Origin: Morinoia aosen
Lineage: Eukaryota > Arthropoda > Malacostraca > Amphipoda > Talitridae
Assembly: GCA_030386875.1 (NCBI GenBank)
Contig: CM059570.1
Span: forward strand, 33,099,422 to 33,163,421
Reading direction: 5' to 3'
Length of the DNA: 64,000 bases
Both the position numbers and the translations under genes were made by a program. The notes beneath the pieces are model-generated. The model did no database searches. It saw only the letters and a list, made by a program, of their open reading frames with translations, and was not told where the DNA came from. Below, in pieces: positions 19,131-30,094 of this stretch. Position 1 is the stretch's first letter. Each line of letters begins with the position of its first letter.

Positions 19131-19492
19131 ATTAGATTATAGATTGTAAGATGTCAAAATCCTCCCTCATCACAACAAAGGTATTCCCAAGAGAGAAAGG
19201 AGAAAGGCTTCATTTAGTATGGAATTAAAGGAACAGAGAATCTACGAACCAGGCTTGTCTCCCCACTCCGATCAAAGAAACAGCATGGTCGAAAGAGGTT
19301 AATAGAACCAAATACAAGTGCTGGAAAAATGACAATAGTGAAGCCTGAAAAAATGGTTTGTACGTCAACGAACAAACTAGAAAAAATTATTCTATTTCAA
19401 CAAAATGGTTTATCAAGCCTTCAGCTCGTGACTTTAAATCGTGGGAGCGCTAATTCTTAAAGCTATAATAATTATTGCATCCCCTGAGGGGG
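19131..19492 (-). mobile_element. Short retroposon, copy G
   Basis: Diverged, nearly full-length member. It starts ATTAGATTATAGATT, has the shared block CATTTAGTATGGAATTAAAGG and ends ATCCCCTGAGGGGG. I could not see a clear target duplication, consistent with age. Confidence 0.7.
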
Positions 19493-19499
19493 TTCGTCT

Positions 19500-19985
19500 C
19501 AGGAGCTAATTCATTTCAAGTAACTGATGAACCATCAAGACAATTCCCAGGAAACGGTGAGCGTAAATTTAACGCATATTAAACTGAACGTAGCGTCTTT
19601 TTACTCGTATTGAATGGAATATATTCAATCAAAGCAGCGAGTGTCTATGCAACAATAAAACTAAAACAAACCACCGGTCATTAGGTTTGCCAGACCAAAA
19701 GCACCAATACACTTTATAAATTAGAAAGAAATAAAACCTTCTTAATACCAACGCTGCGATTATTATCATAAAAACTGATGGAATATTCGCAGAGAACTGG
19801 AACTCAAAGCTGTGAAATCACTTCAGCAGTTCGAGCACACACAAAACAACAAAGCCACAAAATGTCATTCGGCGTGACACGATGCGGCTCATGACCAGAG
19901 TTGCTGTGGTGAAGGAGAGCCGCTGTGGTGAGCATCCTTGCGTTGGACCGGGCGGCGAAGCACGTGGCTGAGCAATCTGTGCATC
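19500..19985. other. Gene-free stretch
   Basis: Nothing recognised apart from small overlapping ORFs on the minus strand. Confidence 0.4.
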
Positions 19986-20017
19986 TCGGCACCGTGCCAA
20001 GCTGCTGCAGCTGTAAG

Positions 20018-20215
20018 GAATGGGTGCAGCAGCAGCAGCAGCTGTAAGCAGTGGGTGCAGCACATTTCGTCTACCATGGTGCATCAGCAGCAGCTGCAAA
20101 GGATGGCGACCTCAGCAGCTGCAAAGGATGGCGACCTCAGCAGCTGCAAAGGATGATGACCTCAACAGCTGCAAAGGATGGCGACCTCAGCAGCTGCAAG
20201 AGATACCAGCAGCTG
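20018..20215. repeat. CAG-rich tract followed by 25-bp tandem array
   Basis: A short (GCA)n run at 20027-20042 is followed by about five units of CAGCAGCTGCAAAGGATGGC plus GACCT (25 bp) between about 20086 and 20210. Because 25 is not a multiple of three, all three plus-strand frames stay open and give overlapping pseudo-ORFs of 72, 126 and 89 codons. Confidence 0.85.
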
Positions 20216-20400
20216 CGAGGCACGAGGGTTCCAAGGCAGACCCGCTCTTCAACACAACCACACAGAGGCACAAAGCCATCACCGTACCATTATATTTCAG
20301 GAATGTGCTTTTCTTATTAGCGGCACCACATACGCACTTAGGTCATGCTTTTTATTTAGTCAGTAAGCATAAATTTAAGCTAGAATATTCTATAAAATAA

Positions 20401-21043
20401 CATTAAATTAGATGTTAGTCTAAGCCTCCCTAACCGCTAAAAAATGGAGATAAGGGAACACGGAATCTATGCAAGTTTATGCAACAAAGTGAAAATTGAA
20501 GAAGAAAGTAGTAGGAGCTGAAAAACACGACAGCAGTGAACCGAAAAAAGGTGGTCCTTAACATAACAAAAATATTTCAACAAAAAAAAAAAGGCCTACC
20601 TAACTCTCAGCTCGGGCCCTCACATATTTTCCTCCTGGTAGTGCTAATTTACATAGATACAGATTGTAGATTAGATTATAAGTTAGTTCAAGCCTCCCTA
20701 ACCGCTACAAAAAAGAGCGTATCGAAGAGAGGAAGGAGGAAGGCACCATTTAGTATGGCGATAAGAGAATGAGGAATCTATGTAGAAGGGACATAGAAAC
20801 AGTAATTTGGGAAAGAAGTTCATGAAATAAGATAAAAGTTTAAGAAGAAAGTCAGAGGTGCTGAAAAACAGGACAGTAGTGAACCGAAAAAAAGAAGTCC
20901 TTAACATAACAAAAAAAACATTTAATTTCAACAAAAAGAAGGCTTACCTATCAGCTCGGGCTCTCACATTTCCCCCTGGAAGCGCTAATTCCCATAGATA
21001 CAATAGTTTTTCATAGATACAATAGTTGTCTCCCCCTGAAGGG
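20401..21043 (-). mobile_element. Short retroposon copy H, interrupted by copy I
   Basis: Copy H occupies about 20401-20661 and 21012-21043. TATAAAATAA flanks the whole (20391-20400 and 21045-21054), giving a 10-bp target duplication for H. H has an internal deletion relative to other copies: it goes from the CCTCCCTAACC block directly to GGAGATAAGGGAAC. Confidence 0.75.
20662..21011 (-). mobile_element. Short retroposon copy I, nested in copy H, 5'-truncated
   Basis: Inserted into the head of copy H at CATAGATACA, which is duplicated at 20652-20661 and 21012-21021. Its own head (the CCCCTCAGGGGG end) is missing while the tail is intact. That is 5' truncation, as expected for target-primed reverse transcription. 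This supports the minus-strand sense orientation. Confidence 0.8.
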
Positions 21044-21153
21044 ATATAAAATAAGATCATGTAAGAATTAGTATTCAAGTATTTGAGAAAAAACAGACTC
21101 TGCAGTAGGACCATGAAATAGAAGGATTTATTTTGGTTTTATAGATAAAATCC

Positions 21154-21161
21154 TTCCCAAC
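21154..21161. repeat. Target-site duplication TTCCCAAC (left)
   Basis: An exact 8-bp repeat of 24057-24064 flanking the hAT-like element. Eight base pairs is the diagnostic length for hAT transposition. Confidence 0.85.
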
Positions 21162-21820
21162 TAGAGATGTGACTCAAAAAAAACCATGCCGTTTTTTAAA
21201 AAAAAAAACCGTGGCCAAAAAAAACGTGCATATTTTGTTTTTTTTTAAATATTTTGTCTTAAAATAACTCGGCAAGAAAAAGAACCACATTACATTATGT
21301 GTTTTCATGTCAGATTATAAAATAAAACAACATACATCTTGATTGGTGGTTTTCCATGGTTTTATGAAATTTTTCATTTTCTGAGGTTTCATGCTTTGAT
21401 ATTTCATTTGTTTTACAATACATGTGAATGACCTTCAAGTCCCAAAATGGTGTGTCATAATAACATATCTTTACTTATGGTCTTTGATAGGGATGTGACT
21501 AAAAAACCATGCTGTTCAAAAAAAAAAAATGTTGTTTATACAAAAATTATGAATAAAAAACATGGACAATAATATATTTATGTGACCTTAAAAATCCAAT
21601 GCTGTTTTTTTTAAAACATTGTTTTTTAACCGAAAAATCTTGACTAAAAAAACATGGCTATTATATTTTATGGGACCAAAAAATTCTTTTTTTTTCAACA
21701 TTTACAAAAATCATGACTAAAAAAAACACGGATGTAAATATCAGGAAAGTTATTTTTCTTTAATCGAGTTGTCTTTAGAAACTTATAAACAAAGAATGCT
21801 GTTAATATTGAAATCATGTT

Positions 21821-22074
21821 TATTAGAACTGTACTAGGTCTTAGAATAAAGTATCTACAAAGAATCTATTTACTCCATAAAACCTTTTGGAGACCAGCTC
21901 CATCCTCAGTCACTCAGTAAAATTTGGTGAAATGGACAATGAATTTTCACTGTTCCTTTGAAAAACATTTGACTGCATGACTTACTGAGGATGGAGCTAA
22001 TCTCCGAAAGGTTTTATAGAGTGAATAGATTCTTTGTGGATATTTTATTTCAAGACCTGGTATGATTCTAATGG
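21821..22074. repeat. Long inverted repeat / foldback structure
   Basis: Arms of about 95 bp (21821-21920 and 21981-22074) share CAAAGAATCTAT, CATAAAACCTTTTGGAGA and AGCTCCATCCTCAGT blocks in inverted order. A spacer of about 60 bp separates them. It would form a stable hairpin. It may be a foldback or MITE insertion in the hAT-like element; I see no clear target duplication. Confidence 0.75.
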
Positions 22075-22500
22075 ATATTAATATATCTTATGTGATCAAA
22101 AAATCCATGCTATTTTTTGAATGTTTTGGTTACAAAAAAGTCATGACTAAAAAACATGGATATTAATATACTTTATTTTACCATAAACAACCATGCTGTT
22201 TTTTTTAAACATCTTTTTACAGAAAAATCATGATTAAAAAATGTGGATATTAATATATTTTATGTGCCAAAAAAACCATGCTGGTTTTTTTTAAATCATG
22301 TTTTCTTTACCAAAAAATCATGACATAAAAACATGGGTATTAATGACTTTTTGTGAAAAAAAACATGTTTTTTAAAATGTCATGTTTTTTTTGGTCAGAT
22401 TAAATTTAATATTACTCCTGTTTTTTGTAAAAAAAATTTTTTCAAAAAGCATGGTTTTTTTGGTCACCTAAAATAAATTAATATCCATGTTTTTTTTACA

Positions 22501-22776
22501 GATTAGATTAGTCATTAGTTTTAGCCTCCCTACCCAGCAACAAATGCGATCCAAAGAGAGGAAGGAAGATTATGAAACAAGATCAAAGTTGAAGAAGACA
22601 GTATTAGGTGCTGAAAAACAGGACAGCAGTGAATCGAAAAAGGTGGTCCTCAACATAACAAAAGCATTTTATTTTAACAAAAAGGAGGCCTACCTAACTC
22701 TCAGCTTGGGCACTCACATTGTCCTCCTGGGAGCGCTAGTTCCCATAGATACAATAGTTGTATCCCCCTGAGGGGG
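22501..22776 (-). mobile_element. Short retroposon, copy J, with target duplication
   Basis: Starts GATTAGATTAGTC and ends TCCCCCTGAGGGG. It lacks about 80 bp of the middle. It is flanked by TGTTTTTTTTACA (22488-22500 and 22777-22789), a 13-bp duplication of the surrounding AT-rich module, which proves insertion into the hAT-like element. Confidence 0.85.
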
Positions 22777-23406
22777 TGTTTTTTTTACAAAAAAGTCATG
22801 ACCAAAAAATGAATCATAATAACTTTTTAATGAAAAAACATGTTTAAAATAAAACAAGGATTTTTTTAGTAACATAAAATATGTTAATATCCATGATTTC
22901 AAGACAATTTTTTATGAAAAATGCATAAAATGAAACAGCATGGTTTTTTTTGGTCGCATAAAATATATTCATATCCAGGTTTTCTTGTACATCATTGTTT
23001 GTAAAAAAAACATAATTTTTAAAAAACACCATTTTAGGTCTCATAAATATATTCATGTTTTTTAGTCATGATTTTTTATTACAAAAACATTTTTTTGGTC
23101 TGATAAATATATTCATGTTTTTTTCAGTCATGATTTTTTAGTAAAAAACATGTTTTTTTTAAAACTGCATGGGGCTTTTTAGGTCACATAAAATATGTTT
23201 TTTAGTTATGATTCTTTGTAAAAAAAAACAGCATGGTTATATTTGGTACCAGAAAATATATTAATATTCATTTTTATTAGTCAGAATTTTTTGTAAAAAA
23301 AACATGTTTTTAAAAAAACCGCTTATTTTTTTGGTCACCTAAAATATATTAATATCTATGGTTTTGAGTCATTTTTTTGTAATGAAAACATAAAAAAGAA
23401 ACCATA

Positions 23407-23842
23407 CAGTAAAAGTGGTGGCAGATAACCCACAATTACCTAGAGGGGTCTAAGAGGTACAGCAGGAGCCACAGAACTTATATTGATGGAGTCAAAATTC
23501 AGAGCTTATTATTATCTGTGCGAGCAAGCATGCCTCCCTACCCCTGTGCTCAGAGGTCTTATAAGCAGTGAGCTCTTTAGGGCCCGCGCATTTGGTCCGC
23601 ATCCCTACCTGTACAACATCGTACCAGTAAACGTCGCAGTTCTCCATTGTTATCTCTGCATATATCTCTGCCTGCATATATCTCTGCTATGTCTGATTTT
23701 TTTGGTCACATAAAAATAAAATCAGACTTAGTAGAGATAGTAAGCTTTGAATTTTGACTCCATCAATATAAGTTCCGTAGCTCCTGCTGTTCCTCTTAGA
23801 TTCCTCTAGGTAATTGTGGGTTATCTGCCACCACTTTTACTG
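23407..23842. mobile_element. Tc1/mariner-type MITE with terminal inverted repeats of about 105 bp
   Basis: 436 bp bounded by TA on both sides (23405-23406, 23843-23844). The termini begin CAGTAAAAGTGGTGGCAG and continue as inverted repeats for about 105 bp with few mismatches. They include a segment containing TTGATGGAGTCAAAATTCA on both arms. A TA duplication with a CAGT start points to the IS630/Tc1/mariner group. The interior has no transposase frame. Confidence 0.85.
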
Positions 23843-24064
23843 TATGCTTTCTTTTTGATGTTTTTATAACAATAAAATGACTAAAAAACATGGATATTAA
23901 TATATTTTAGGTGTCCAAAAAAAAAAAACCAGACATATACTTGACAAAATTTAGGTGAGCAAAAAAAAACAAAAAAAACAAAAAAAACACATAAAAAACA
24001 CGTTTTTTTTTGCAAAAAAAACGCAATCAAATAAAACCGTTTTTTTTGCATCACTATTCCCAAC

Positions 24065-25895
24065 ACTAAGAAACAGTAGGTATTAAAAACAGGTGTCTGT
24101 CATTACTGAGGAGAAGGAACGAATTGTTCCGACGGTAGAATGTGTGCCGAACAAGAGAACAATAGTTTCATTCCTTTGCTCCTCCATATTGAGGAACGCA
24201 TCAGTCATTCACACAGCAATTCAGTCCTAAATACGAGCGAAACATCAACAGGTACAAGTTCCGTCCACACAAGTTCGATGCGAAAGTTGCCACGAGAATG
24301 CCCCGGTCTTTTCAAGAGAATATTCTGGCAAACGCTTTTTTAGGCCGAATGAAAAGTTTGCTAAGACGTTTTTGTGAGCCGCAAAGCCATTAACATTCCA
24401 AGGAGCGCTCGAGTCCGGAGGACAAGTTGAACACTTATTAGCGCGCACGAGACCAGCAAGTTGCGCAAAAATTCTAGGCCTCGCAATTTCTGCTTCGGCG
24501 TGCAGATAAGCGAGAGCAAAGTCTGCCAGGCAGTGCCAGTCTTGATAAGAGCATCTCTTCACTTACAGGCAGCATCGCCTTCTCTTACTACCTTCGAGGC
24601 CGAGGTACACAAAGGAGGAACTCCCAGCACCATCAGAACACTTCACATCTCCTGGCGAGCTCCGGTCTGAATGGATGTTCGCTTTGGGCCAACTCGGTAA
24701 AAAAAAATTTCGACGACGCATGAAATTTTCGACGAATACTGACCAACAGCACATGAATTTTACAGCCGAAGATTCAGTGCTGATCATTAACTACTTCCTT
24801 GAATGTATTTTATAACCTGTATCGACTCATATGAAAATAAATGTGGCATTTGAAATTCGTCAAAAAAATGTTTGCGTCCATTGATGGCAATATTCATGTC
24901 GCTCCTATTCTGGTGGATATTAAAAGGGATCCCGATAGACAGGCTGGCTCCCACTGTACAGGCTTCACTCATTGCACAACAGTTAAACTTAAATGTGTTG
25001 GCTGTAAATACGAATCAGTTGTGCGCTTGTACGAAATTACGCAACTACAGGAGCGGAAAAAATATTCTTCAATCAATAGCTTATGTTAATCGTGACTCAG
25101 TTTTACACATGTATAACATTACAAAATTTCGCTTAGGGAACAGAAAAGCCAATTCTTCATTAGATATAGGACAATGTCCTCTAAAAATGTGTGTAGGGAC
25201 AAGCTGCCACAGTGTTATTATCATGCACACGAGCCCCATCAGAACGTTAAAACAGCGCGGGATGCGAAAATGATCATAAAATGAAATATCCTACACACTC
25301 TGGGGGCTAAACAAGCTCAACGACCATCCATCCAGACAAGAACCAAAAATGCACCACGCATGACAGGATTGTCACTTCAGAGCTGAAGTACAATATGTTT
25401 TATTTACTCTGACATCCGTACACTTTGCAGTATTTCAACTGAAAAGATTGCGTCAATATTCTTCAGAGTTGAAGAAGGCGCCAGACGGCGAGATGCCCAA
25501 GGGAACGCCTCGCTTCTTATCACGAGAATGAGAAGCTGATCGAATTACCCTCTAAAGAGAGGAGTCATCGAGTTCGGACCTATTGGACACTCAAAGAAAA
25601 TCAGGCAAAAAAACGTCTCGTGATAAAACAATGAAATACAAACTCAAGTGTCTGACTGAAAAATTGTGAGATAGGGAACATGATCATAAAACGCAGTTCA
25701 TGAAATTATTAGAAAAAACATTCGAATACATTCATCAAAAATGTGCTCTTGATAAAAACGTCTTGAAGCAGTTGATAAAAAAAAGCGTAATTGCTTCAAA
25801 TGAAACACAGGATATTATGATGAGCAAGATTTTGCAGTATTTCTTTCGCTAATAGGACGAAGTGCATCGTTTTGTAAAACGCAATACTAGACTTT
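24065..25895. other. Gene-free stretch
   Basis: No supported gene. Overlapping plus-strand frames of 82 and 133 codons (24841-25273) share the same DNA in different frames and have no motif or splice context. Confidence 0.4.
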
Positions 25896-25900
25896 ATGAA

Positions 25901-26222
25901 CTAGACTGACTTACTATCTTAGTAACGCCTCAGCTCGACTGACTTCCTACCATAGTAAGGCCTCAGCTCGACTGACTTCCTACCATAGTAAGGCCTCAGC
26001 TCGACTGACTTCCTACCATAGTAAGGCCTCAGCTCGACTGACTTCCTACCATAGTAAGGCCTCAGCTCGACTGACTTCCTACCATAGCAAGGCCTCAGCT
26101 CGACTGACTTCCTGTCAGTAAGGCCTCAGCTCAACTGACTTCCTGTCAGTAAGGCCTCAGCTCAACTGACTTCTTGTCAGTAAGGCCTCAGCTCAACTGA
26201 CTTCCTACCTTAGTAAGACCTC
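25901..26222. repeat. 33-bp minisatellite (about ten units)
   Basis: Unit ACTGACTTCCTACCATAGTA plus AGGCCTCAGCTCG. The central units are nearly identical. The last three are shortened (CTGTCAGTAAGG variant) and read CTCAACTG instead of CTCGACTG. The first and last units are the most diverged, as expected for array edges. Confidence 0.92.
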
Positions 26223-26224
26223 GA

Positions 26225-27190
26225 AAAAACAGCCAAGGCGAACTGAGGTGCAATCAGCTCAAGAGGTTAGCGTACAGCCCTTGAATTATTTCTCGGCGAC
26301 CAGTTGCCATAGGGCTGTGAAATGATAGAGAAACATGCCACGCTTGATGATAGGCCGCGAAACGCAACGCTGCCAGACTGCCTTCAAGGCTCAGCGCGCA
26401 TGAACGACGCGCGCTAACTATTGTACAATTTTCCGTGCAAGTGGCAGAAGTTATTGATGCACTGCAATGCTAGAGCGAGCATACAACATTCATATTTGCA
26501 AAAGATACTATGCAAAAACACGCAGACTAGCACGTTGACTGTGAAGAACTAGTACGTTGACTGCGATGGGTTAAACTGAAGTTTAATATTCAACTTAAAT
26601 TTGAAGTTAAAATGTGTAAAGAATTTTACAAATACCAAACATTAACTGGTCCACTAAATATCACTAATTTTAAATTACAATAAATGTTGGAAATTTTTCA
26701 AATGACCTATCAATGGGTCGAATCGCAGCAACGTGCTAAAATCGAAAAAAAGTATCCACAGACACATCTAGCGAACGAATCCGAACACAGGAAGAACAAT
26801 AATTGCGATGCCAACACAATGCAAGTAACCTACCCAACACCGCCAGTGGCAGTCATTATTTCCAAATAATTGGTCTATTACGGCTGGCATTAAAGCATTT
26901 CCAATTAAACAAAAACGTTCTCTCGCAGTAATACAACGCGCCGTCAAATGGTGGAGAGAATGAGAAGAGAAACCGCGCTAGATATCTAAAAGAAATAATA
27001 AAACAACCGCGGTACGACGCCTGAACCTTGAAAAAGTTAGCTTAACTGGGCAACAAGCATTAGAGCGGAAAAACTCAGGACTTCAATTTAAAAAGCAGGA
27101 AAAAAGCGAATGAAAAACATGCGAGCAAAGGTTTCAGTGTAGCATTAGCACAGCATTCCAGTCGTCGGGATGAGAACAAGATTTACTTAC
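26225..27190. other. Gene-free stretch
   Basis: Nothing recognised. The longest frame is 61 codons. Confidence 0.4.
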
Positions 27191-27192
27191 TG

Positions 27193-28074
27193 CAGCGAGC
27201 GCAAGAGCTGAGCAGAGATACAAGCGCAAGAGCTGAGCAGAGACACAAGCGCAAGAGCTGAGCAGCAACACGAGCACAAAAGCTGAGCAGCAACACGAGC
27301 ACAAGAGCTGAGCAGCAACACGAGCGCAAGAGCTGAGCAGCAACACGAGCGCAAGAGCTGAGCAGCAACACGAGCGCAAGAGCTAAGCCGAGACACTAGC
27401 GCAGGAGCTGAGCAGCAACACGAGCGCAAGAGCTGAGCAGCAACACGAGCGCAAGAGCTGAGCAGCAACACGAGCGCAAGAGCTGAGCAGCAACACGAGC
27501 GCAAGAGCTGAGCAGCAACACGAGCGCAAGAGCTGAGCAGCAACACGAGCGCAAGAGCTGAGCAGCAACACGAGCGCAAGAGCTGAGCAGCAACACGAGC
27601 GCAAGAGCTGAGCAGCAACACGAGCGCAAGAGCTGAGCAGCAACACGAGCGCAAGAGCTGAGCAGCAACACGAGCGCAAGAGCTGAGCAGCAACACGAGC
27701 GCAAGAGCTGAGCAGCAACACGAGCGCAAGAGCTGAGCAGCAACACGAGCGCAAGAGCTGAGCAGCAACACGAGCGCAAGAGCTGAGCAGCAACACGAGC
27801 GCAAGAGCTGAGCAGCAACACGAGCGCAAGAGCTGAGCAGCAACACGAGCGCAAGAGCTGAGCAGCAACACGAGCGCAAGAGCTGAGCAGCAACACGAGC
27901 GCAAGAGCTGAGCAGCAACACGAGCGCAAGAGCTGAGCAGCAACACGAGCGCAAGAGCTGAGCAGCAACACGAGCGCAAGAGCTGAGCAGCAACACGAGC
28001 GCAAGAGCTGAGCAGCAACACGAGCGCAAGAGCTGAGCAGCAACACGAGCGCAAGAGCTGAGCAGCAACACGAG
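27193..28074. repeat. 25-bp minisatellite, main block (about 35 units)
   Basis: Unit AGCTGAGCAGCAACACGAGC plus GCAAG. Units are virtually identical from about 27400 to 28074, with variants (GAGACACAAGC, GAGATACAAGC) near the left edge. The array continues at 30028-30093 beyond a hAT insertion. Because 25 mod 3 is 1 and the unit has no stop on the minus strand, all three minus-strand frames remain open (223, 239 and 294 codons) and encode the same 25-residue period. Confidence 0.95.
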
Positions 28075-30027
28075 CAGGGATGGAAAAAACCCTGGGTTTT
28101 TAAAAAAAAACCCAACCCACCTGGTTTTTTTTGGGTTAAATTGGGTTTTATGGGTTTTATTGTTTTTTTTTGGGCTTTATAGTTTTTTTTTGTAATACCT
28201 GTTTATGTTTAAAAGAGTTATTCACACAACTCCCGTTGCCCCTACTTCAGATTTATATATATACACTTATTGAGTAAATATTATTTGATTACTTTATTTC
28301 CAACATTATACTACATTATTATATGAATTATTGCATTATATGAACAATATATGAGTTAAGTTTGTCCATCACAATTACCATTTACCAATTACCATATGCA
28401 TAGAGACATAGCTCTGCGGTCGGTAAAGATATAAGATGTCCAAAGAGAATTGCTATGCTCGTCAATTCATAGTGAGTTGTTTTAGCAGCAGACAGGCGCA
28501 AGTCATGTGAGAGGGAAGCACCATGCAGATCATAAGTAACCACCACAAGCAACTTGAAGCAAGATAGCTGCACATCACTTCAACAGTCATGCTGTTAACA
28601 ACTTAACATGTGTATTGTGTGAGCTGGAGTGCTTAGCAGCGCAAGTCAAGTCAGTCCAACCACACTGTTACATGTTACAACACGTAGTGACATGCCAAAT
28701 TTTTTTTTTTTAATTTGCCAAAAAAATTCACCTTTCGCAGTACAGGATAGCAACAAACACTAAAATGATTGGAAGTAAATGCTCTAACAGATTCCATCGT
28801 CAAATTTGTCCCAGTGCAGCTTGAATGCTCACCATAGGCCAGTCGTTTCTTAAATTTCTCACCCCATGATGGCTACGGTCGTGACATGCCCTATCTGACT
28901 ATAATTGTTAGACTTATTTCAATTTAAACAATTTTAACAGTTTAATTACCACAGGTGATACAGAGGTAGAATGTTTCTCAAGTCTAAGACAATGGTCAAA
29001 TTTGAGTATAGCTACCTGTGGGCCCGAATAAGTTCAGCGACTTCTAGGGCATCCTACCATTACATTATTCTAGGGTGTACAATAATGTTTAAACTAATTC
29101 ACTTAGCCTAGTTTCACATGAGACTGATCAACAAGATAACGAACTCGATATTGATGTTTCATTTTACAAGATTTAAGGCAAAGATCTCACAGGAGACTGA
29201 TATTGAAGAGTGGTTGGCTGAGTACACTCCGGAGTTCATCGGTGCGCTTTATTCCTATAAATTGAAGGACTCCAACATCTTACCAAAAAACACATGTTCA
29301 ATGAGAAAATCACTAAGACAATTACTCCTCGTTGATGGTGGGATATTCAAGACATGAAACAGCAGAAAATACAGATTCATGAAAAAACACTGGCAGAGGG
29401 TTTCAGCAAGTTTATAAGCAATCTTCATTCTTGCCCCGCAAGTTCAGGATCCATTGAGAGAATTTTCTCGACATTTGGAATTGTGTGGAATAAATTGAGA
29501 AATAGATTAGGATCAGAACGCGCATAGAAATTGGTCTCAGTATATCGCCACCTCACAAATGATCATGATGTGGATGACAACGATGAAATGGCAGTGGATA
29601 TAGAAAGAGAAACACGGTAGTATTGTAGTTGCAGTCTAGTCTAGAATACAGGGAAAATTCAGAAGTCTCTATATTAAGTAGTCAAACTGCATTTGTTTCT
29701 AATTTTTTGTTTTTTTACTTTGGAAATGGAATTCATGAAAATATATTAGTCCCTCGAGTTTTTTTTTGTGATTAAGGTTTTTCTAATTTGATTTGTATAG
29801 GGTTGGTGTTTTGTTTTTCAATGTTTTCTTGTCATAGTCATGCACATGACTTAGATACTTATTTTGACAAGATAAATATTTAGCTCATTTTGATTCTATA
29901 AGCTTGAAAACAAATAAAATTTACATAACAATAATAAAAACCCCCCCAAAAAAAACACTATTTAGTGGGTTTTTTAGTGTGGGTTTCTTTGGGCTTTTTT
30001 GGGTGGGTTTATTATGTGCCAACCCTG
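28075..30027. mobile_element. hAT element inserted in the 25-bp minisatellite (1953 bp)
   Basis: Ends CAGGGATGG and CCAACCCTG are hAT-type inverted termini. The flanks read AACACGAG on both sides (28067-28074 and 30028-30035), consistent with an 8-bp duplication, although the array itself repeats this octamer. Both subterminal zones are rich in AACCC/GGGTT blocks. The middle contains a decayed transposase C-terminus (29118-29620). The element is therefore a degenerate relative of an autonomous hAT. Confidence 0.87.
29118..29620 (+). pseudogene. hAT transposase remnant, C-terminal dimerisation domain
   Basis: An 80-codon open stretch (29118-29357) stops. A following stretch, best read at about 29412-29620, contains PASSGSIERIFSTFG, WNKLRNRLGSERA and KLVSVYRHL. 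That is the hallmark of the hATC dimerisation domain of hAT transposases (SSxxxER.FS...KLRNRL....A.KLV). A TAG stop separates SERA from KLV, and the upstream catalytic part is not recognisable. The protein cannot be functional. It shares orientation with no other gene. Confidence 0.82.
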
Positions 30028-30093
30028 AACACGAGCGCAAGAGCTGAGCAGCAACACGAGCGCAAGAGCTGAGCAGAGACACGAGCGCAAAAG
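30028..30093. repeat. 25-bp minisatellite, right remnant
   Basis: Two to three further units of the same array (ending with the GAGACACGAGC variant) on the far side of the hAT insertion. Confidence 0.92.
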
Positions 30094-30094
30094 C

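Larger units (their letters stand above)
21162..24056. mobile_element. Large non-autonomous hAT-like element with repetitive interior (2895 bp)
   Basis: The ends TAGAGATG and CATCACTA form a short hAT-type inverted repeat (TAGxGATG), and TTCCCAAC is duplicated exactly on both sides. The interior is made of diverged copies of an AT-rich module of about 100 bp, recognisable by CCATGCTGTTTTTT, AAAAATCATGACTAAAAAACA and GGATATTAATATATTTTATG. No transposase sequence is visible. Three other structures lie inside it: an inverted repeat at 21821-22074, a retroposon at 22501-22776 and a mariner-type MITE at 23407-23842. All open frames here are low-complexity artefacts. Confidence 0.78.

Noticed and set aside
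20018..20400. Plus-strand ORFs of 72, 126 and 89 codons
   Set aside because: Generated by CAG-rich and 25-bp tandem repeats open in all frames.
24841..25273. 133-codon plus-strand ORF
   Set aside because: Overlapped by an 82-codon frame; hydrophobic start but no recognisable domain or splice sites.
25901..26222. CRISPR-like array
   Set aside because: Units are contiguous with no unique spacers, and the sequence is eukaryotic; it is a minisatellite.
27187..28115. Overlapping minus-strand ORFs of 294, 223 and 239 codons
   Set aside because: They arise from one 25-bp minisatellite read in three frames; the periodicity of the DNA explains them completely.
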